A stretch of DNA of 32,742 nucleotides. Origin: Acidothermus sp. (GTDB lineage: Bacteria; Actinomycetota; Actinomycetes; Acidothermales; Acidothermaceae). The notes under the pieces are model-generated. The model was given only the letters and a program-made list of their open reading frames with translations, made no database searches and was not told the DNA's origin. Of the stretch, positions 1-8,492 are shown one piece after another (position 1 is the stretch's first letter; every line of letters begins with the position of its first letter). The stretch spans positions 1 through 32,742 of the forward strand of contig JAIMAI010000026.1 in NCBI GenBank assembly GCA_023512015.1, given 5' to 3'. Made by a program: the position numbers and the translations under genes.

Positions 1-1490
1 TCCACGATGTGGATGAAAGCTTCGTACGAATTGAACAGACCGTGCCTTCCGGTGAGCAGATATCCTTCGAGCCAGCCCTGGCAAAGGTGTTCGGAGAGTA
101 CTTCCATCACCCGGCCGTCCGGTGACACGTGTTCGTCGCCCGGCCGGGTAGGGGCGTTGAGCATTCGCGCGTCCACTTCGAAAACCGCGTCCAGGCGATT
201 CGACGCGGTCTCGTCCGGGCCGAATATACGAAAATTCCGCTGCTCCGCGTTGAGCGAGAGGACGTCGCGCAGATAGCGGCCCAAGACACGGGTCGCCTCA
301 CTGGTCGTCGTCCCCGGTTTCTCGACCGGTACCGCATACGCGGTGAAATCCGGGAGGATCAGGTCGCGCAGCAGACTCCCGCCGTTGGCGTGCGGGTTGG
401 CGCTCATCCTCCGCTCCCCCTCGGGCGCCAGCGCGGCGATCTCGGGGCGGAGCGCTCCGGTGTCGTCGAAGAGTTCTTCGGGTCGATAGCTGCGCAACCA
501 GGACTCCAGGAGGCGAAGCTGCTCCGGCCGATGACGCGGGTCCGGGATGGGGACTTGATGGGAGCGGAAAGTTCCTTCGATCGGTCGGCCGTCCAACTCC
601 CGTGGCCCGGTCCACCCCTTGGGAGTCTCAAGAATGATCATGGGCCAACGCGGCCGTTCCCGGACGCCGTCCACCCGCGCCCGCCGCTGAATCTCCCGGA
701 TTTCCGCCAATACTTCTTCCAAGACGGCGGCGAATTCGCGATGCACGACAGCAGGGTCGTCGCCGCTCACCACCAGTGGCCGATATCCGTAGCCGGTGAA
801 CAAGGCGAGCAATTCTTCTTGCGGAAGGCGGGCCAGCACCGTCGGCCCGGCGATTTTGTAGCCGTTGAGGTGGAGAATGGGCAGCACCGCCCCGTCGCGA
901 CGCGGATCGAGGAACTTGTTCGAGTGCCAACTCGTCGCGAGCGGCCCGGTCTCGGCCTCGCCATCGCCGACGACGCAGACCGCGAGCAGGTCGGGATTGT
1001 CGAAAGCGGCGCCGTAGGCGTGGGCGAGGCTGTAACCGAGTTCGCCTCCTTCATGGATGGAGCCGGGAGTCTCGGGGGCGACGTGACTGGGTACCCCTCC
1101 GGGAAAGGAGAACTGCCGGAAGAGCCGCCGCAACCCTTCCACGTCCCGACCGATGTGGGGATAAATCTCGCTGTAGGTGCCTTCCAGGTAGGCCTGAGCG
1201 ACCAACGCGGGGCCACCGTGGCCCGGGCCGGTGATGAAAATCGCGTTCCACCCGTCGCGCTTGATGAGCCGATTCATGTGCACGTAGACGAGGTTCAGCC
1301 CGGCGACCGTCCCCCAGTGACCAAGCAGCCTCGGCTTGATGTGCTCGGGTCGCAACGGTTCCCGCAGCAAGGGATTGTCCAAGAGGTAGACCTGGCAGGC
1401 TGAAAGATAATTTGCCGCCCGAAAATACGCATCAATTCTTTCGACCTCGTCGTCGCTCAAGACGGTCCGCACCGACGGCTCAGCGCTCAC
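1..1490 (-). CDS. xfp: Phosphoketolase (xylulose-5-P/fructose-6-P), N-terminal 496 codons
   Basis: A thiamine-diphosphate enzyme of the cytosol that splits xylulose-5-phosphate or fructose-6-phosphate with phosphate into acetyl phosphate plus a sugar phosphate. The frame starts at GTG 1490, with GGGAGG about 6 nt upstream, and stays open to the window edge, so roughly 60% of a usual ~790-residue protein is present and the C-terminus lies to the left. Visible family motifs are GHWGT (57-61), [12 protein letters not shown] (85-96) and the cofactor/Mg loop GDGEAETGP (175-183); the last visible residues are [19 protein letters not shown]. It is divergent from the cyclic-nucleotide-binding gene, and the shared intergenic region holds a DevR-like box. 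Acetyl phosphate from this enzyme would supply the acetyl-CoA chemistry of the neighbouring acyl-CoA synthetase. The long reading frame on the opposite strand is a shadow. Confidence 0.95.
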   Translation of the reverse strand, partial: MSAEPSVRTVLSDDEVERIDAYFRAANYLSACQVYLLDNPLLREPLRPEHIKPRLLGHWGTVAGLNLVYVHMNRLIKRDGWNAIFITGPGHGGPALVAQAYLEGTYSEIYPHIGRDVEGLRRLFRQFSFPGGVPSHVAPETPGSIHEGGELGYSLAHAYGAAFDNPDLLAVCVVGDGEAETGPLATSWHSNKFLDPRRDGAVLPILHLNGYKIAGPTVLARLPQEELLALFTGYGYRPLVVSGDDPAVVHREFAAVLEEVLAEIREIQRRARVDGVRERPRWPMIILETPKGWTGPRELDGRPIEGTFRSHQVPIPDPRHRPEQLRLLESWLRSYRPEELFDDTGALRPEIAALAPEGERRMSANPHANGGSLLRDLILPDFTAYAVPVEKPGTTTSEATRVLGRYLRDVLSLNAEQRNFRIFGPDETASNRLDAVFEVDARMLNAPTRPGDEHVSPDGRVMEVLSEHLCQGWLEGYLLTGRHGLFNSYEAFIHIV

Positions 1491-1546
1491 TCCGCCCTCC
1501 CTTCAGTCGACGTTCCATCCTCGCGACCGTCCCCTGAGAATGTCTA

Positions 1547-1560
1547 GGGCCGATAGTCCT
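1547..1560. promoter_or_regulatory. DevR/DosR-like inverted repeat (copy 1)
   Basis: On the plus strand it reads GGGCCGATAGTCCT. It matches 11 of 14 positions of the mycobacterial DevR consensus GGGACTWWAGTCCC. It lies in the divergent region between xfp and the cyclic-nucleotide-binding gene, and differs by one base from a box upstream of the alcohol dehydrogenase. Its binding protein is inferred. Confidence 0.5.
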
Positions 1561-1617
1561 CGGGGTCGACAACCTTCGACACTGGTAGAGAGCACAGCGG
1601 CGTGCTGGGCTGGAATC

Positions 1618-2184
1618 ATGACAGCGCCCGGCATGTTCGCAATGCTCATCGACCACCCGTTCTTCTCGACCCTTCCGCGAAAGTCGGTTCAACGGATGGC
1701 CGTCCACGCTCGGAGGCGAGACTTCCTCGCCCGCACCACCATCTTCCGCGCCGGCGAAGCAGCAGAGGAGCTCTTCGTGATCCGTCGTGGCCTGGTGTTG
1801 CTCCAACTCCCCAGCCCGACGCCGGCGGCACTGGAACTTCTCGGTCCCGATGGGCTGCTCGGGTGGTCCTGGCTCTTCCCTCCGTACCGCTGGCACCTCG
1901 ACGCCACCACCGTGGAGCCGACGTCGACGATCAGCATCGACGCCGGCGTGTTGCGAGCCCTGATGGCTGCCGATCCGCTCACCGGCTACGAGATGATGCG
2001 GCGCATCGGCGGCGTCCTCTTCGACCGGCTGCGCACCACCTGGGCGCACATCGCGCAGTCGCCGACCTTGCCGTGTTCCGGTTCGTCGCGACCGTGGGCG
2101 GGAAACCCGGCGCGCATCCCTCAGGAACGCGACGTATCGAGGGAACAACTGGCGACCCCGTCCTTCTCGGGAGGGCCACGATGA
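1618..2184 (+). CDS. Cyclic-nucleotide-binding-domain protein (Crp-like sensor domain only)
   Basis: A stand-alone cyclic-nucleotide-binding domain of about 188 residues. The recognisable run goes from HPFFSTLP near the N-terminus through a beta-roll segment (TIFRAGEAAEELFVIRRG), a GPDGLLGWSWLF segment and a C-terminal helix with MMRRIGGVLFDRL. No DNA-binding helix-turn-helix follows, so it is unlikely to be a transcription factor. An upstream ATG at 1540 exists, but it would place the DevR-like box inside the gene; ATG 1618 (or 1633/1642) fits the domain start better. Its TGA overlaps the ATG of the next gene (ATGA, 2181-2184). In mycobacteria the protein lysine acetyltransferase Pat has a cNMP domain fused to its GNAT domain; here the same two modules are separate, coupled genes. 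A role as allosteric sensor for the downstream enzyme is inferred. Confidence 0.8.
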   Translation: MTAPGMFAMLIDHPFFSTLPRKSVQRMAVHARRRDFLARTTIFRAGEAAEELFVIRRGLVLLQLPSPTPAALELLGPDGLLGWSWLFPPYRWHLDATTVEPTSTISIDAGVLRALMAADPLTGYEMMRRIGGVLFDRLRTTWAHIAQSPTLPCSGSSRPWAGNPARIPQERDVSREQLATPSFSGGPR

Positions 2185-4883
2185 GCCCGACTCCCCTCCT
2201 TGCCTCCGGTCTCGAGCTCGACGCCCTGCTCACCGACGCGGGAATCGTCCACATCCGCGGCGCCCGACCGGACGATGCGGAGAAGCTGCGTGTCATGTAC
2301 GCAGGCGCTTCGGAGGACACCCTGTATCTGCGGTTCTTCTCGGCGTCCCACACCAGCGTGGACGACGACATCCACGCGCTGTGCCGACCTGCGGATTCCA
2401 CCCACGTGGTCCTGGTCGCCGAATCGGGCGACCGGCTGGTGGGTTACGCCACCTTCGAGCGGCTGGACGCCGACCCCACCCGGGCGGAGGTCGCCTTCTT
2501 CGTCCCGGACACCGAGCAGGGGCGGGGCATCGGGACGTTGCTCTTCGAACACTTGGTGGCGTTGGGAATCCAGCACGGGGTGCGGGAATTCCTCGCGGAA
2601 GTGCTGCCGGAGAACGTGCGGATGCTCAACCTGATCCGTGACCTCGGCCTGCCGAACAAGGCCTCGCTGCGCGACGGGGTCATTCACGTGCGGATTCCGC
2701 TCGTGGTAGACGAGAAATTCCGCCGAGCGGTGGACCGCCGGGAGGCCCTCGCGAACAGCCGCTCGCTGGAACGGCTCTTCAATCCCGCGACGACCGTGGT
2801 AGTCGGGGCCGGTGCCAACCCGGCCGGGCTCGGCCACCAAATCCTGGTGAACATCGTCCGCGGGGGGTACCGAGGACGTCTCTTCGCAGTCAACCGTTCG
2901 GGCACCCAGATCGCGGGGGTCCCTGCCTATCCGTCGCTCACCGACGTCCCCGAGCGGCCGGAGCTCGTGATCGTCGCGGTGCCCGCGCACGACGTGCTGG
3001 ACGTGGCTCGCCAGGCTGCCGCCCGCCGGGCGGCCGGGCTGGTCGTCATCTCCGCCGGTTTCGCCGAAGCCGGGCCAGAGGGACGCGCGAGGCAGGAAGA
3101 ATTGGTGCGCATCTGCCGTCACGCGGGCATGCGGCTCGTCGGACCGAACTGCATGGGCCTCGCCAACACCGCACCGGATGTGGCGTTGAACGCGACGTTT
3201 TGCGCCACGAGTCTGCGGCACGGCGGGATCGGCTTCATGTCGCAATCGGGGGCGATCGGTATCGCGGCGCTGGAGCACGCGGCGCGAACCGGAGTCGGCA
3301 TCTCGACCTTCGTCTCGGTGGGAAACAAGGCGGACGTCTCCGGCAACGACATGCTGTGCCTGTGGGAGGCGGAGAGTCAGACGCGTGTCTGCACGCTCTA
3401 CCTGGAGTCGTTCGGCAATCCCCGCAAGTTCTCCCGAATCGCCCGCCGTGTCGGGCATTCCAAGCCGATCGTCGCCGTCAAAGCCGGGCGCACCGTCGCC
3501 GGGAGCCGCAGTGCTGCCTCACACACCGCGGCGGCCGCGACGCCCGACATCGCGGTCGACAGCCTCTTCCGTCAGGCGGGGGTGACCCGAGCCGATTCCC
3601 TCGAGGAGCTCTTCGAGTTCGCGAAATTCTTCGACCTGGCCCCGCTGCCCCGCGGGGGAAGGGTGGCGATCGTCGGCAACAGCGGCGGTCCCGGGGTGCT
3701 CGCAGCCGACGCGTGTGAGGCGGCCGGGCTGGAAGTACCGGAATTGTCCGTGGCGACGCAGGCTCAACTGGCCGCGATTCTCCCGCCCGGTGCGGCGGTC
3801 ATCAATCCCGTCGACGTCTTGGCCGGGGCGGACGGCGCAACCCTCGAGAAGGCGCTGCGCATCGTGCTCCGCGACCCCGGAGTAGACGCCGTCGTCGTCG
3901 TGTACACGGAGGTACGACCCGGTTCGATCCCGGAGGCGGCCCGCGCTCTCGCCGCGGTTGCCTCCAACCCGTCGGACAAACCGATCGTGGTCTGCTTCCT
4001 CGGGCACTCCGAGACTCCGGCGGAGCTCATCGGCCGGTCCGGGCGCCCCCTTCTCCCGGTGTACGCGTTCCCGGAGCCCGCGGTGCGGACCCTCGCGGCG
4101 GCCCGGCGGTACGCCGACTGGCGGAGCCGACCGCCCGGGACCTTCCAGCGCTTCGAGGACGTCGACGAGCAAGCGGCGCGGCATCTCGTCGAGACCGTCC
4201 TCTCCGAACACCCCGCGGGCCGTTGGCTCGACGCCGTGGACGCCGCCCGCCTGCTCACCGCTTACGGCATCCCGGTGGTGGAGACGGTCGAGGTCGCAAA
4301 CGCTGAGGAAGCGGTGAAGAACGCCGAACGAATGGGCTACCCCGTGGTGTTGAAAGCAGGCGGCGGTGATCTGGTCCACAAGACCGAACGCGGGGCGATC
4401 CGCCTCGATCTACGCACGGCGATCGAGGTAGCGGACGCCTACCGGGCGCTGGCCGAAACGGTCTCCGGGCCCATCGTGGTCCAACCGATGGTGTCGTCGG
4501 GCGTGGAGGCAGCGCTCGGCGTGGTCAACGACCCGGTCTTCGGTCCGCTGGTCATGGTCGGGCTCGGCGGAGTGGCCAGCGACCTGCTCGCGGACCGAGC
4601 TTTCCGCCTCGTCCCCTTGACCGTCGAGGACGCCGACGAACAGATCCGCTCCCTGCGGGCGGCGCCGTTGTTCTTCGGCTACCGCAACATGCCGCCGGTC
4701 GACGTCCAGAAATTCAGGGAGATGTTGCTGCGACTTGCGGAAATGGCTTCCTCCGTCCCCGAAATCGCAGAACTCGACTTGAACCCGGTGATGGTGCGAA
4801 CCGACGGTGCGGTGACGGTGGACGCCAAGATCAGACTGGCGCCCGCCTCCCACGAGGATCCGTACGTCAGGCGCCTGCGGTAA
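2181..4883 (+). CDS. GNAT acetyltransferase fused to ADP-forming acyl-CoA synthetase (PatA-like)
   Basis: A 900-residue fusion. Residues about 20-175 form a GNAT domain with the acetyl-CoA loop QGRGIG at about 113-118. Residues about 195-640 carry the CoA-binding and ligase domains of NDP-forming acyl-CoA synthetases (VVVGAGANPAGLG, LVGPNCMGL, MSQSGAIGI), including SHTAA with the phospho-accepting His near 448. Residues about 680-900 form an ATP-grasp domain (PVVLKAGGGDLVHKTERGA, AELDLNPVMV). Domain order, GNAT first, is that described for Streptomyces PatA and the reverse of Salmonella Pat. The retained His suggests that ligase activity may persist, whereas it is lost in Salmonella Pat. It could acetylate acyl-CoA synthetases, make acetyl-CoA or acetate with ADP, or both. 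The ATG at 2181 is set by the start of homology and the ATGA overlap; the longer upstream frame is not coding. Confidence 0.93.
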   Translation: MSPTPLLASGLELDALLTDAGIVHIRGARPDDAEKLRVMYAGASEDTLYLRFFSASHTSVDDDIHALCRPADSTHVVLVAESGDRLVGYATFERLDADPTRAEVAFFVPDTEQGRGIGTLLFEHLVALGIQHGVREFLAEVLPENVRMLNLIRDLGLPNKASLRDGVIHVRIPLVVDEKFRRAVDRREALANSRSLERLFNPATTVVVGAGANPAGLGHQILVNIVRGGYRGRLFAVNRSGTQIAGVPAYPSLTDVPERPELVIVAVPAHDVLDVARQAAARRAAGLVVISAGFAEAGPEGRARQEELVRICRHAGMRLVGPNCMGLANTAPDVALNATFCATSLRHGGIGFMSQSGAIGIAALEHAARTGVGISTFVSVGNKADVSGNDMLCLWEAESQTRVCTLYLESFGNPRKFSRIARRVGHSKPIVAVKAGRTVAGSRSAASHTAAAATPDIAVDSLFRQAGVTRADSLEELFEFAKFFDLAPLPRGGRVAIVGNSGGPGVLAADACEAAGLEVPELSVATQAQLAAILPPGAAVINPVDVLAGADGATLEKALRIVLRDPGVDAVVVVYTEVRPGSIPEAARALAAVASNPSDKPIVVCFLGHSETPAELIGRSGRPLLPVYAFPEPAVRTLAAARRYADWRSRPPGTFQRFEDVDEQAARHLVETVLSEHPAGRWLDAVDAARLLTAYGIPVVETVEVANAEEAVKNAERMGYPVVLKAGGGDLVHKTERGAIRLDLRTAIEVADAYRALAETVSGPIVVQPMVSSGVEAALGVVNDPVFGPLVMVGLGGVASDLLADRAFRLVPLTVEDADEQIRSLRAAPLFFGYRNMPPVDVQKFREMLLRLAEMASSVPEIAELDLNPVMVRTDGAVTVDAKIRLAPASHEDPYVRRLR

Positions 4884-4943
4884 AGGGCTGACTCTCACCG
4901 CAGGCGCCGTCGTCGTTTGCGCCGGCGCCCTCGGCGCCGGCGC
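4870..4943. terminator. Two consecutive perfect hairpins between convergent genes
   Basis: Hairpin 1 pairs 4870-4881 (GGCGCCTGCGGT) with 4897-4908, a 12-bp perfect stem with a 15-nt loop that includes the stop codon of the acetyltransferase-synthetase. Hairpin 2 pairs 4919-4929 (GCGCCGGCGCC) with 4933-4943, an 11-bp stem with a 3-nt loop. There is no strong U-tract, as is common in high-GC actinobacteria. Being symmetrical, they can serve both converging transcripts. Confidence 0.7.
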
Positions 4944-4949
4944 TACTGC

Positions 4950-5990
4950 TCACCGCGTCAGGACCACTTTGAGTGCGGCGGTCTCGGCGGGACGGCTGAA
5001 GACGTCGTACGCCTTCTCGATGTCCGCCAACTCGAAGCGGTGGGTGACGAGGGGGGTGGGGTCGAGCCGGCCCGCAGCGACGAGACGCAGCAGGGTAGGC
5101 GTGGTGAAGGTGTCGACCAGCCCTGTCGTGATCGTCACATCCTTGATCCACAGTTCTTCGAGGTGCAGAGTGGCGGGTTTCCCGTGGACTCCGATGTTCG
5201 CCACGTGCCCTCCCGGTCGCACGAGGCCCGCGCACAGTTCGAAGGTCTGGGGAATGCCTACGGCTTCGAGCGCGGCGTCGACGCCGAGACCGTCGGTGAG
5301 CGAGCGGACCACGTGGACCGCGTCGTCACGTGTCGGATTCACCACGGTGTCCGCGCCGAAACGCTTCGCAGCGTCCAGTCGCGCTTCGGCCGTGTCGATG
5401 GCGACGATCAATCCCGGTGAGAAGAGCTGAGCGGTGATGATGGCCGCGAGCCCGATCGGGCCCGCGCCGACGACCGCCACCGACGTCCCCGGCTGCAGAT
5501 GACTGGCCAGCACCCCGACTTCGTACGAGGTCGGGAAGATGTCCGCCAACATGAGCGCCGCCTCGTCGGTGACCTGGGCGGGTAGCGGATACAGCGAGGT
5601 GTCGGCGAACGGAACGCGAACGTACTCCGCCTGCACACCGTCGATCAGGTGGCCGAGCACCCATCCACCTCCGCCTTGGCATTGCCCGTAACGCCCCTGC
5701 CGGCAGTAGGCGCATCGGCCGCAGGCGTTGATGCACGACACGAGGACGCGATCTCCGCCGCGCACCGTCGTGACCGCAGGGCCGGTCTCGACGACGGTTC
5801 CCACCGCTTCGTGCCCGAGAATCCGCCCTTCGGTGACCTCCGGGACGTCGCCCTTGAGGATGTGCAGATCGGTGCCGCAGATCGTCACCGCGTCCACCCG
5901 AACGATTGCGTCGGTGGCCTCTCCGATGCCGGGGGTCGGGACCTCTTCCCATCGCTTGCTGCCCGGTCCGTGGTAGACGAGCGCCTTCAT
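4950..5990 (-). CDS. Zinc-dependent alcohol dehydrogenase (MDR family)
   Basis: A 346-residue medium-chain dehydrogenase that interconverts an alcohol and an aldehyde or ketone with NAD(P)H. The catalytic-zinc ligands are in CGTD (Cys38) and GHEAVGTVVETG (His about 60). The structural-zinc cysteines are in CGRCAYCRQGRYGQC, and the nucleotide-binding Rossmann turn is VVGAGPIGLAA. The start ATG 5990 has AAGGAGG 7 nt upstream. The promoter region, shared with divergent mrp, contains the second DevR-like box about 84 nt from the start. With phosphoketolase and the acyl-CoA synthetase it would make a coherent fermentative set: acetyl phosphate or acetyl-CoA production and NADH disposal at low oxygen. 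The physiological substrate cannot be read from the sequence. Confidence 0.93.
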   Translation of the reverse strand: MKALVYHGPGSKRWEEVPTPGIGEATDAIVRVDAVTICGTDLHILKGDVPEVTEGRILGHEAVGTVVETGPAVTTVRGGDRVLVSCINACGRCAYCRQGRYGQCQGGGGWVLGHLIDGVQAEYVRVPFADTSLYPLPAQVTDEAALMLADIFPTSYEVGVLASHLQPGTSVAVVGAGPIGLAAIITAQLFSPGLIVAIDTAEARLDAAKRFGADTVVNPTRDDAVHVVRSLTDGLGVDAALEAVGIPQTFELCAGLVRPGGHVANIGVHGKPATLHLEELWIKDVTITTGLVDTFTTPTLLRLVAAGRLDPTPLVTHRFELADIEKAYDVFSRPAETAALKVVLTR

Positions 5991-6073
5991 GGTCGGCCTC
6001 CTTCGATCGGTCCTAGATCGATTCGATCCCTTTCGGCGCCCTCGATGCCATGGGCGAACGGCTCGAAGCGATC

Positions 6074-6087
6074 GGGCCGATCGTCCT
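6074..6087. promoter_or_regulatory. DevR/DosR-like inverted repeat (copy 2)
   Basis: On the plus strand it reads GGGCCGATCGTCCT, 13 of 14 bases identical to the box at 1547-1560 and 10 of 14 to the DevR consensus. It sits in the adh/mrp divergent region, in the position expected of an activator site for adh. Confidence 0.5.
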
Positions 6088-6147
6088 CAGTTGCGGAGCG
6101 TCGCGCCGCACGGAGACTTCTCAAGATCCACGAAGGGAGGGCGGGCG

Positions 6148-6153
6148 TAGCAT
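6148..6153 (+). promoter_or_regulatory. Possible -10 element giving a leaderless mrp mRNA
   Basis: TAGCAT lies 6 nt before the GTG start of mrp, and the nearest Shine-Dalgarno-like GGGAGG is over 20 nt away. This spacing suits a transcript that begins at the start codon. No clear -35 element is visible, so the call is weak. Confidence 0.3.
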
Positions 6154-6159
6154 CGAACC

Positions 6160-7332
6160 GTGACTGCCGCCTTCCCCATCGAGCGTGCCGACGGCGTGTC
6201 GCTCCCGTCCGACGAGGAGCTCGCCCGCGCCCTGGCGAAAGTGATCGACCCGGACATCCGACGCCCGATCACCGAGCTGGACATGGTGGAGCGGGTTCGG
6301 GTGGACGCCGAGGGCCGCGTCGACGTCCGCGTACTGCTGACCGTGCCCGGCTGCCCGCTCAAGGAGCGCATTCACCGTGACGTGACCACCGCGCTGCGCG
6401 GACTCGACGGGGTCGTCGACGTCCACGTCGACCTCGGCTACATGAACGACGAGCAGCGTCGAGCCTTGCAGGAGAAAGTGCGCGGCCCCGGCAGCAAGGA
6501 CAAGAAAATTCCCTTCGCCCGCCCGGAGTCGCTCACCCGCATCCTGGCCATCGCCTCGGGCAAGGGCGGCGTCGGCAAATCGTCGGTTACGGTCAATCTC
6601 GCGGTCGCACTTGCGGAACGTGGATTCTCTGTGGGATTGGTGGACGCCGATATCTACGGGCATTCCGTGCCGCGGATGCTCGGGGCGACCGGGCGGCCGG
6701 TGAGGGTCGAGAACATGATCATGCCGGTGACCGCGCACGACGTCCGCGTCATCTCCATCGGCATGTTCGTGGAAGGAAACACCGCTATCGCATGGCGTGG
6801 AACCATGCTGCACCGCGCCCTCAACCAATTCCTCGCCGACGTCTATTGGGGCGACCTCGATTTCCTGCTGGTGGACCTTCCCCCGGGCACCGGGGATATC
6901 GCGATTTCGCTCGCCCAATTCCTGCCGAACGCGGAAATCGTCGTCGTGACGACCCCACAATTGGCCGCCGCGGAGGTGGCCGAACGCGCCGGGAGCATCG
7001 CGGCGCATACCCGCCAACACGTCGCCGGCGTCATCGAGAACATGTCGTGGCTTCCCTGCCCTCACTGCGGAGGAAAGGTGGAGGTCTTCGGCTCCGGCGG
7101 TGGGCAGGCGGTCGCGCAGGCCTTGGCCCGCCAGATGGGGACCGACGTGCCGCTCCTAGGCCAGGTGCCGCTCGACCCCCGGATGGTCGAGTGCGCGGAC
7201 GCGGGTCGTCCTTTCGTCCTCGCGCACCCGGACTCCCCGGCGGCCGCGGTACTGCGCGACATCGCCGAGCAACTCGCCATCCGCGACCGCGGGCTGGTCG
7301 GTCGGCCGCTCCCCGTCCAACCGGTTGCCTGA
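6160..7332 (+). CDS. mrp: Mrp/NBP35-family iron-sulfur cluster carrier ATPase
   Basis: A 390-residue cytosolic P-loop ATPase that carries Fe-S clusters to apoproteins. Residues about 18-100 are a MIP18/DUF59 domain. Residues 133-141 are the deviant Walker A (SGKGGVGKS), followed by VDADIYGHS and a Walker B-like LLVDLPPGTGD. Cys300 and Cys303 in CPHC are the cluster-bridging pair at the dimer interface. The start is GTG 6160, apparently without a ribosome-binding site at normal spacing. It converges with rseA, 18 nt between the stops. In mycobacteria mrp is also encoded near sigE and rseA, which supports conserved synteny rather than chance. The length is typical for fused DUF59-Mrp proteins. 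Confidence 0.95.
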   Translation: MTAAFPIERADGVSLPSDEELARALAKVIDPDIRRPITELDMVERVRVDAEGRVDVRVLLTVPGCPLKERIHRDVTTALRGLDGVVDVHVDLGYMNDEQRRALQEKVRGPGSKDKKIPFARPESLTRILAIASGKGGVGKSSVTVNLAVALAERGFSVGLVDADIYGHSVPRMLGATGRPVRVENMIMPVTAHDVRVISIGMFVEGNTAIAWRGTMLHRALNQFLADVYWGDLDFLLVDLPPGTGDIAISLAQFLPNAEIVVVTTPQLAAAEVAERAGSIAAHTRQHVAGVIENMSWLPCPHCGGKVEVFGSGGGQAVAQALARQMGTDVPLLGQVPLDPRMVECADAGRPFVLAHPDSPAAAVLRDIAEQLAIRDRGLVGRPLPVQPVA

Positions 7333-7350
7333 TAGGGAGGACCACCGACC

Positions 7351-7824
7351 TCAGGGACGGCGGTAGACCACGCCCTGAGCCAGCTTCACGTGGAGATCGG
7401 CCGCCGAGATTCGCTCCAGCCAATACTGCAGGGTCACCGAAGGACCCACCGTCGGTCGTACCGCCCGTTCCGCTCGGTCGGAACCCTCGAAGGTCTCGCT
7501 GCCGAGCGCCGCCAGACACCCGGCCATGACGGCCAGGCCGGCCGCTACCGCCACGATGCGCCGTCCGCGCAGGCTGTGCCGGCGTTCGCGTACGAGTTCC
7601 GCGACGGCGCGCCGACCGACTCCGTCGCGCAACCTCGAACACAGATGCAGCGGGGGCGGCAGAGGGGACGACGCTGCGCCGATCTCCGACTTGAGCAACC
7701 GGAGTTGGGCGACCTCGGCCCGGCACCGCGGACAAGCCTCGAGGTGGGCCAAGGCCTGTCGGCGTTCGGCCTCCGACAATTCGTCGTCGACGAAGGCGGT
7801 GGCGGTTTCGCCGAGATGGCCCAT
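7351..7824 (-). CDS. rseA: Zinc-binding anti-sigma factor for SigE, membrane-anchored
   Basis: A 157-residue protein that should hold the adjacent ECF sigma factor inactive. The zinc anti-sigma motif Hx3Cx2C is complete: His27, Cys31, Cys34 (HLEACPRC). A hydrophobic segment at about 89-108 (IVAVAAGLAVMAGCLAALG) is long enough to span the membrane, leaving a short extracytoplasmic tail, whereas mycobacterial RseA is usually described as cytosolic. ATG 7824 follows GAGGAGGGG. The gene begins 19 nt after sigE and is evidently cotranscribed with it. In mycobacteria htrA and tatB come next; here the gene is followed directly by convergent mrp. Confidence 0.88.
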   Translation of the reverse strand: MGHLGETATAFVDDELSEAERRQALAHLEACPRCRAEVAQLRLLKSEIGAASSPLPPPLHLCSRLRDGVGRRAVAELVRERRHSLRGRRIVAVAAGLAVMAGCLAALGSETFEGSDRAERAVRPTVGPSVTLQYWLERISAADLHVKLAQGVVYRRP

Positions 7825-7843
7825 GCGCCCCTCCTCTGCGAAT

Positions 7844-8482
7844 TCAGGATGCCGCGAGACCTGGGACGGGCCGAGACGCGGACGGCCCGACCGATCCCCG
7901 CAGGTGGCGGGGTGCCCGGTGTATGAGCGCTTCCCGGAGCTGGGCTCGTCCCCGGTGGATGCGGCTGCGCACCGTACCGAGTTTGATCCCGAGCACGGCG
8001 GCGATTTCTTCGTAGGAAAGCCCTTCGATATCGCAGAGCACCACGGCGGCCCGGAATTCGGGGGACAAGGCGTCGAGTGCCCGCTGCACGTCGTCGTCCC
8101 AATGCGTGTCGTCGTAGACCTGTGACGGAGTCGGTTCGCGGCCGGCGAGCCGATCCGTCGCGTCGTCGCCGAGGGCTTCGAAGCGGATGCGCGCCCGGCG
8201 GCGGGCGCCGTCCAGGAACAGGTTCGTCGTGATCCGATGCAGCCAACCTTCGAAGGTCCCGGGGGTGTAGCCGGCGAGCGACCGGAAGACTCGGACGAAG
8301 ACGTCCTGGGTGAGATCCTCGGCGTCGTGGCGATTCCCGGTGAGGCGATAGGCGAGCCGGAAGACCAGTGGCCCGTAGTTCCGCACGATGTCGTCCCACG
8401 ACGGGGTGATCCACTGCGAAGCGGACTCGGGTTGGGCGGACCCGCCGCCCGAAGTGGCCACCGGCGTGGCCTCGTCGCTCAT
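7844..8482 (-). CDS. sigE: ECF sigma factor, SigE type
   Basis: A 212-residue alternative sigma factor for envelope or oxidative stress. Region 2 spans about residues 35-95 ([20 protein letters not shown] is the core-binding and -10 recognition part). Region 4 spans about 134-186 ([20 protein letters not shown], then a helix-turn-helix with [14 protein letters not shown]). GTG 8491 is an alternative start, but ATG 8482 has AGGTGGA at proper spacing and is preferred. The gene is divergent from an O-methyltransferase and followed by its anti-sigma factor, the same order as mycobacterial sigE-rseA. The leader carries a perfect 9-bp inverted repeat directly before the ribosome-binding site. Confidence 0.94.
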   Translation of the reverse strand: MSDEATPVATSGGGSAQPESASQWITPSWDDIVRNYGPLVFRLAYRLTGNRHDAEDLTQDVFVRVFRSLAGYTPGTFEGWLHRITTNLFLDGARRRARIRFEALGDDATDRLAGREPTPSQVYDDTHWDDDVQRALDALSPEFRAAVVLCDIEGLSYEEIAAVLGIKLGTVRSRIHRGRAQLREALIHRAPRHLRGSVGPSASRPVPGLAAS

Positions 8483-8492
8483 GGGCTCCACC

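Noticed and set aside
129-1403. Long plus-strand reading frame opposite xfp
   Set aside because: The minus strand encodes a clear phosphoketolase over this interval; the plus-strand protein has no recognisable motif and arises from GC-rich codon use.
1602-2180. N-terminal extension of the acetyltransferase-synthetase frame through the upstream gene
   Set aside because: The extension is Arg/Pro/His-rich without homology and lies under the cNMP-domain gene; the ATGA junction at 2181 marks the real start.
2121-3458. Long minus-strand frame opposite the GNAT-synthetase gene
   Set aside because: The plus-strand protein has complete domain motifs; this is antisense shadow.
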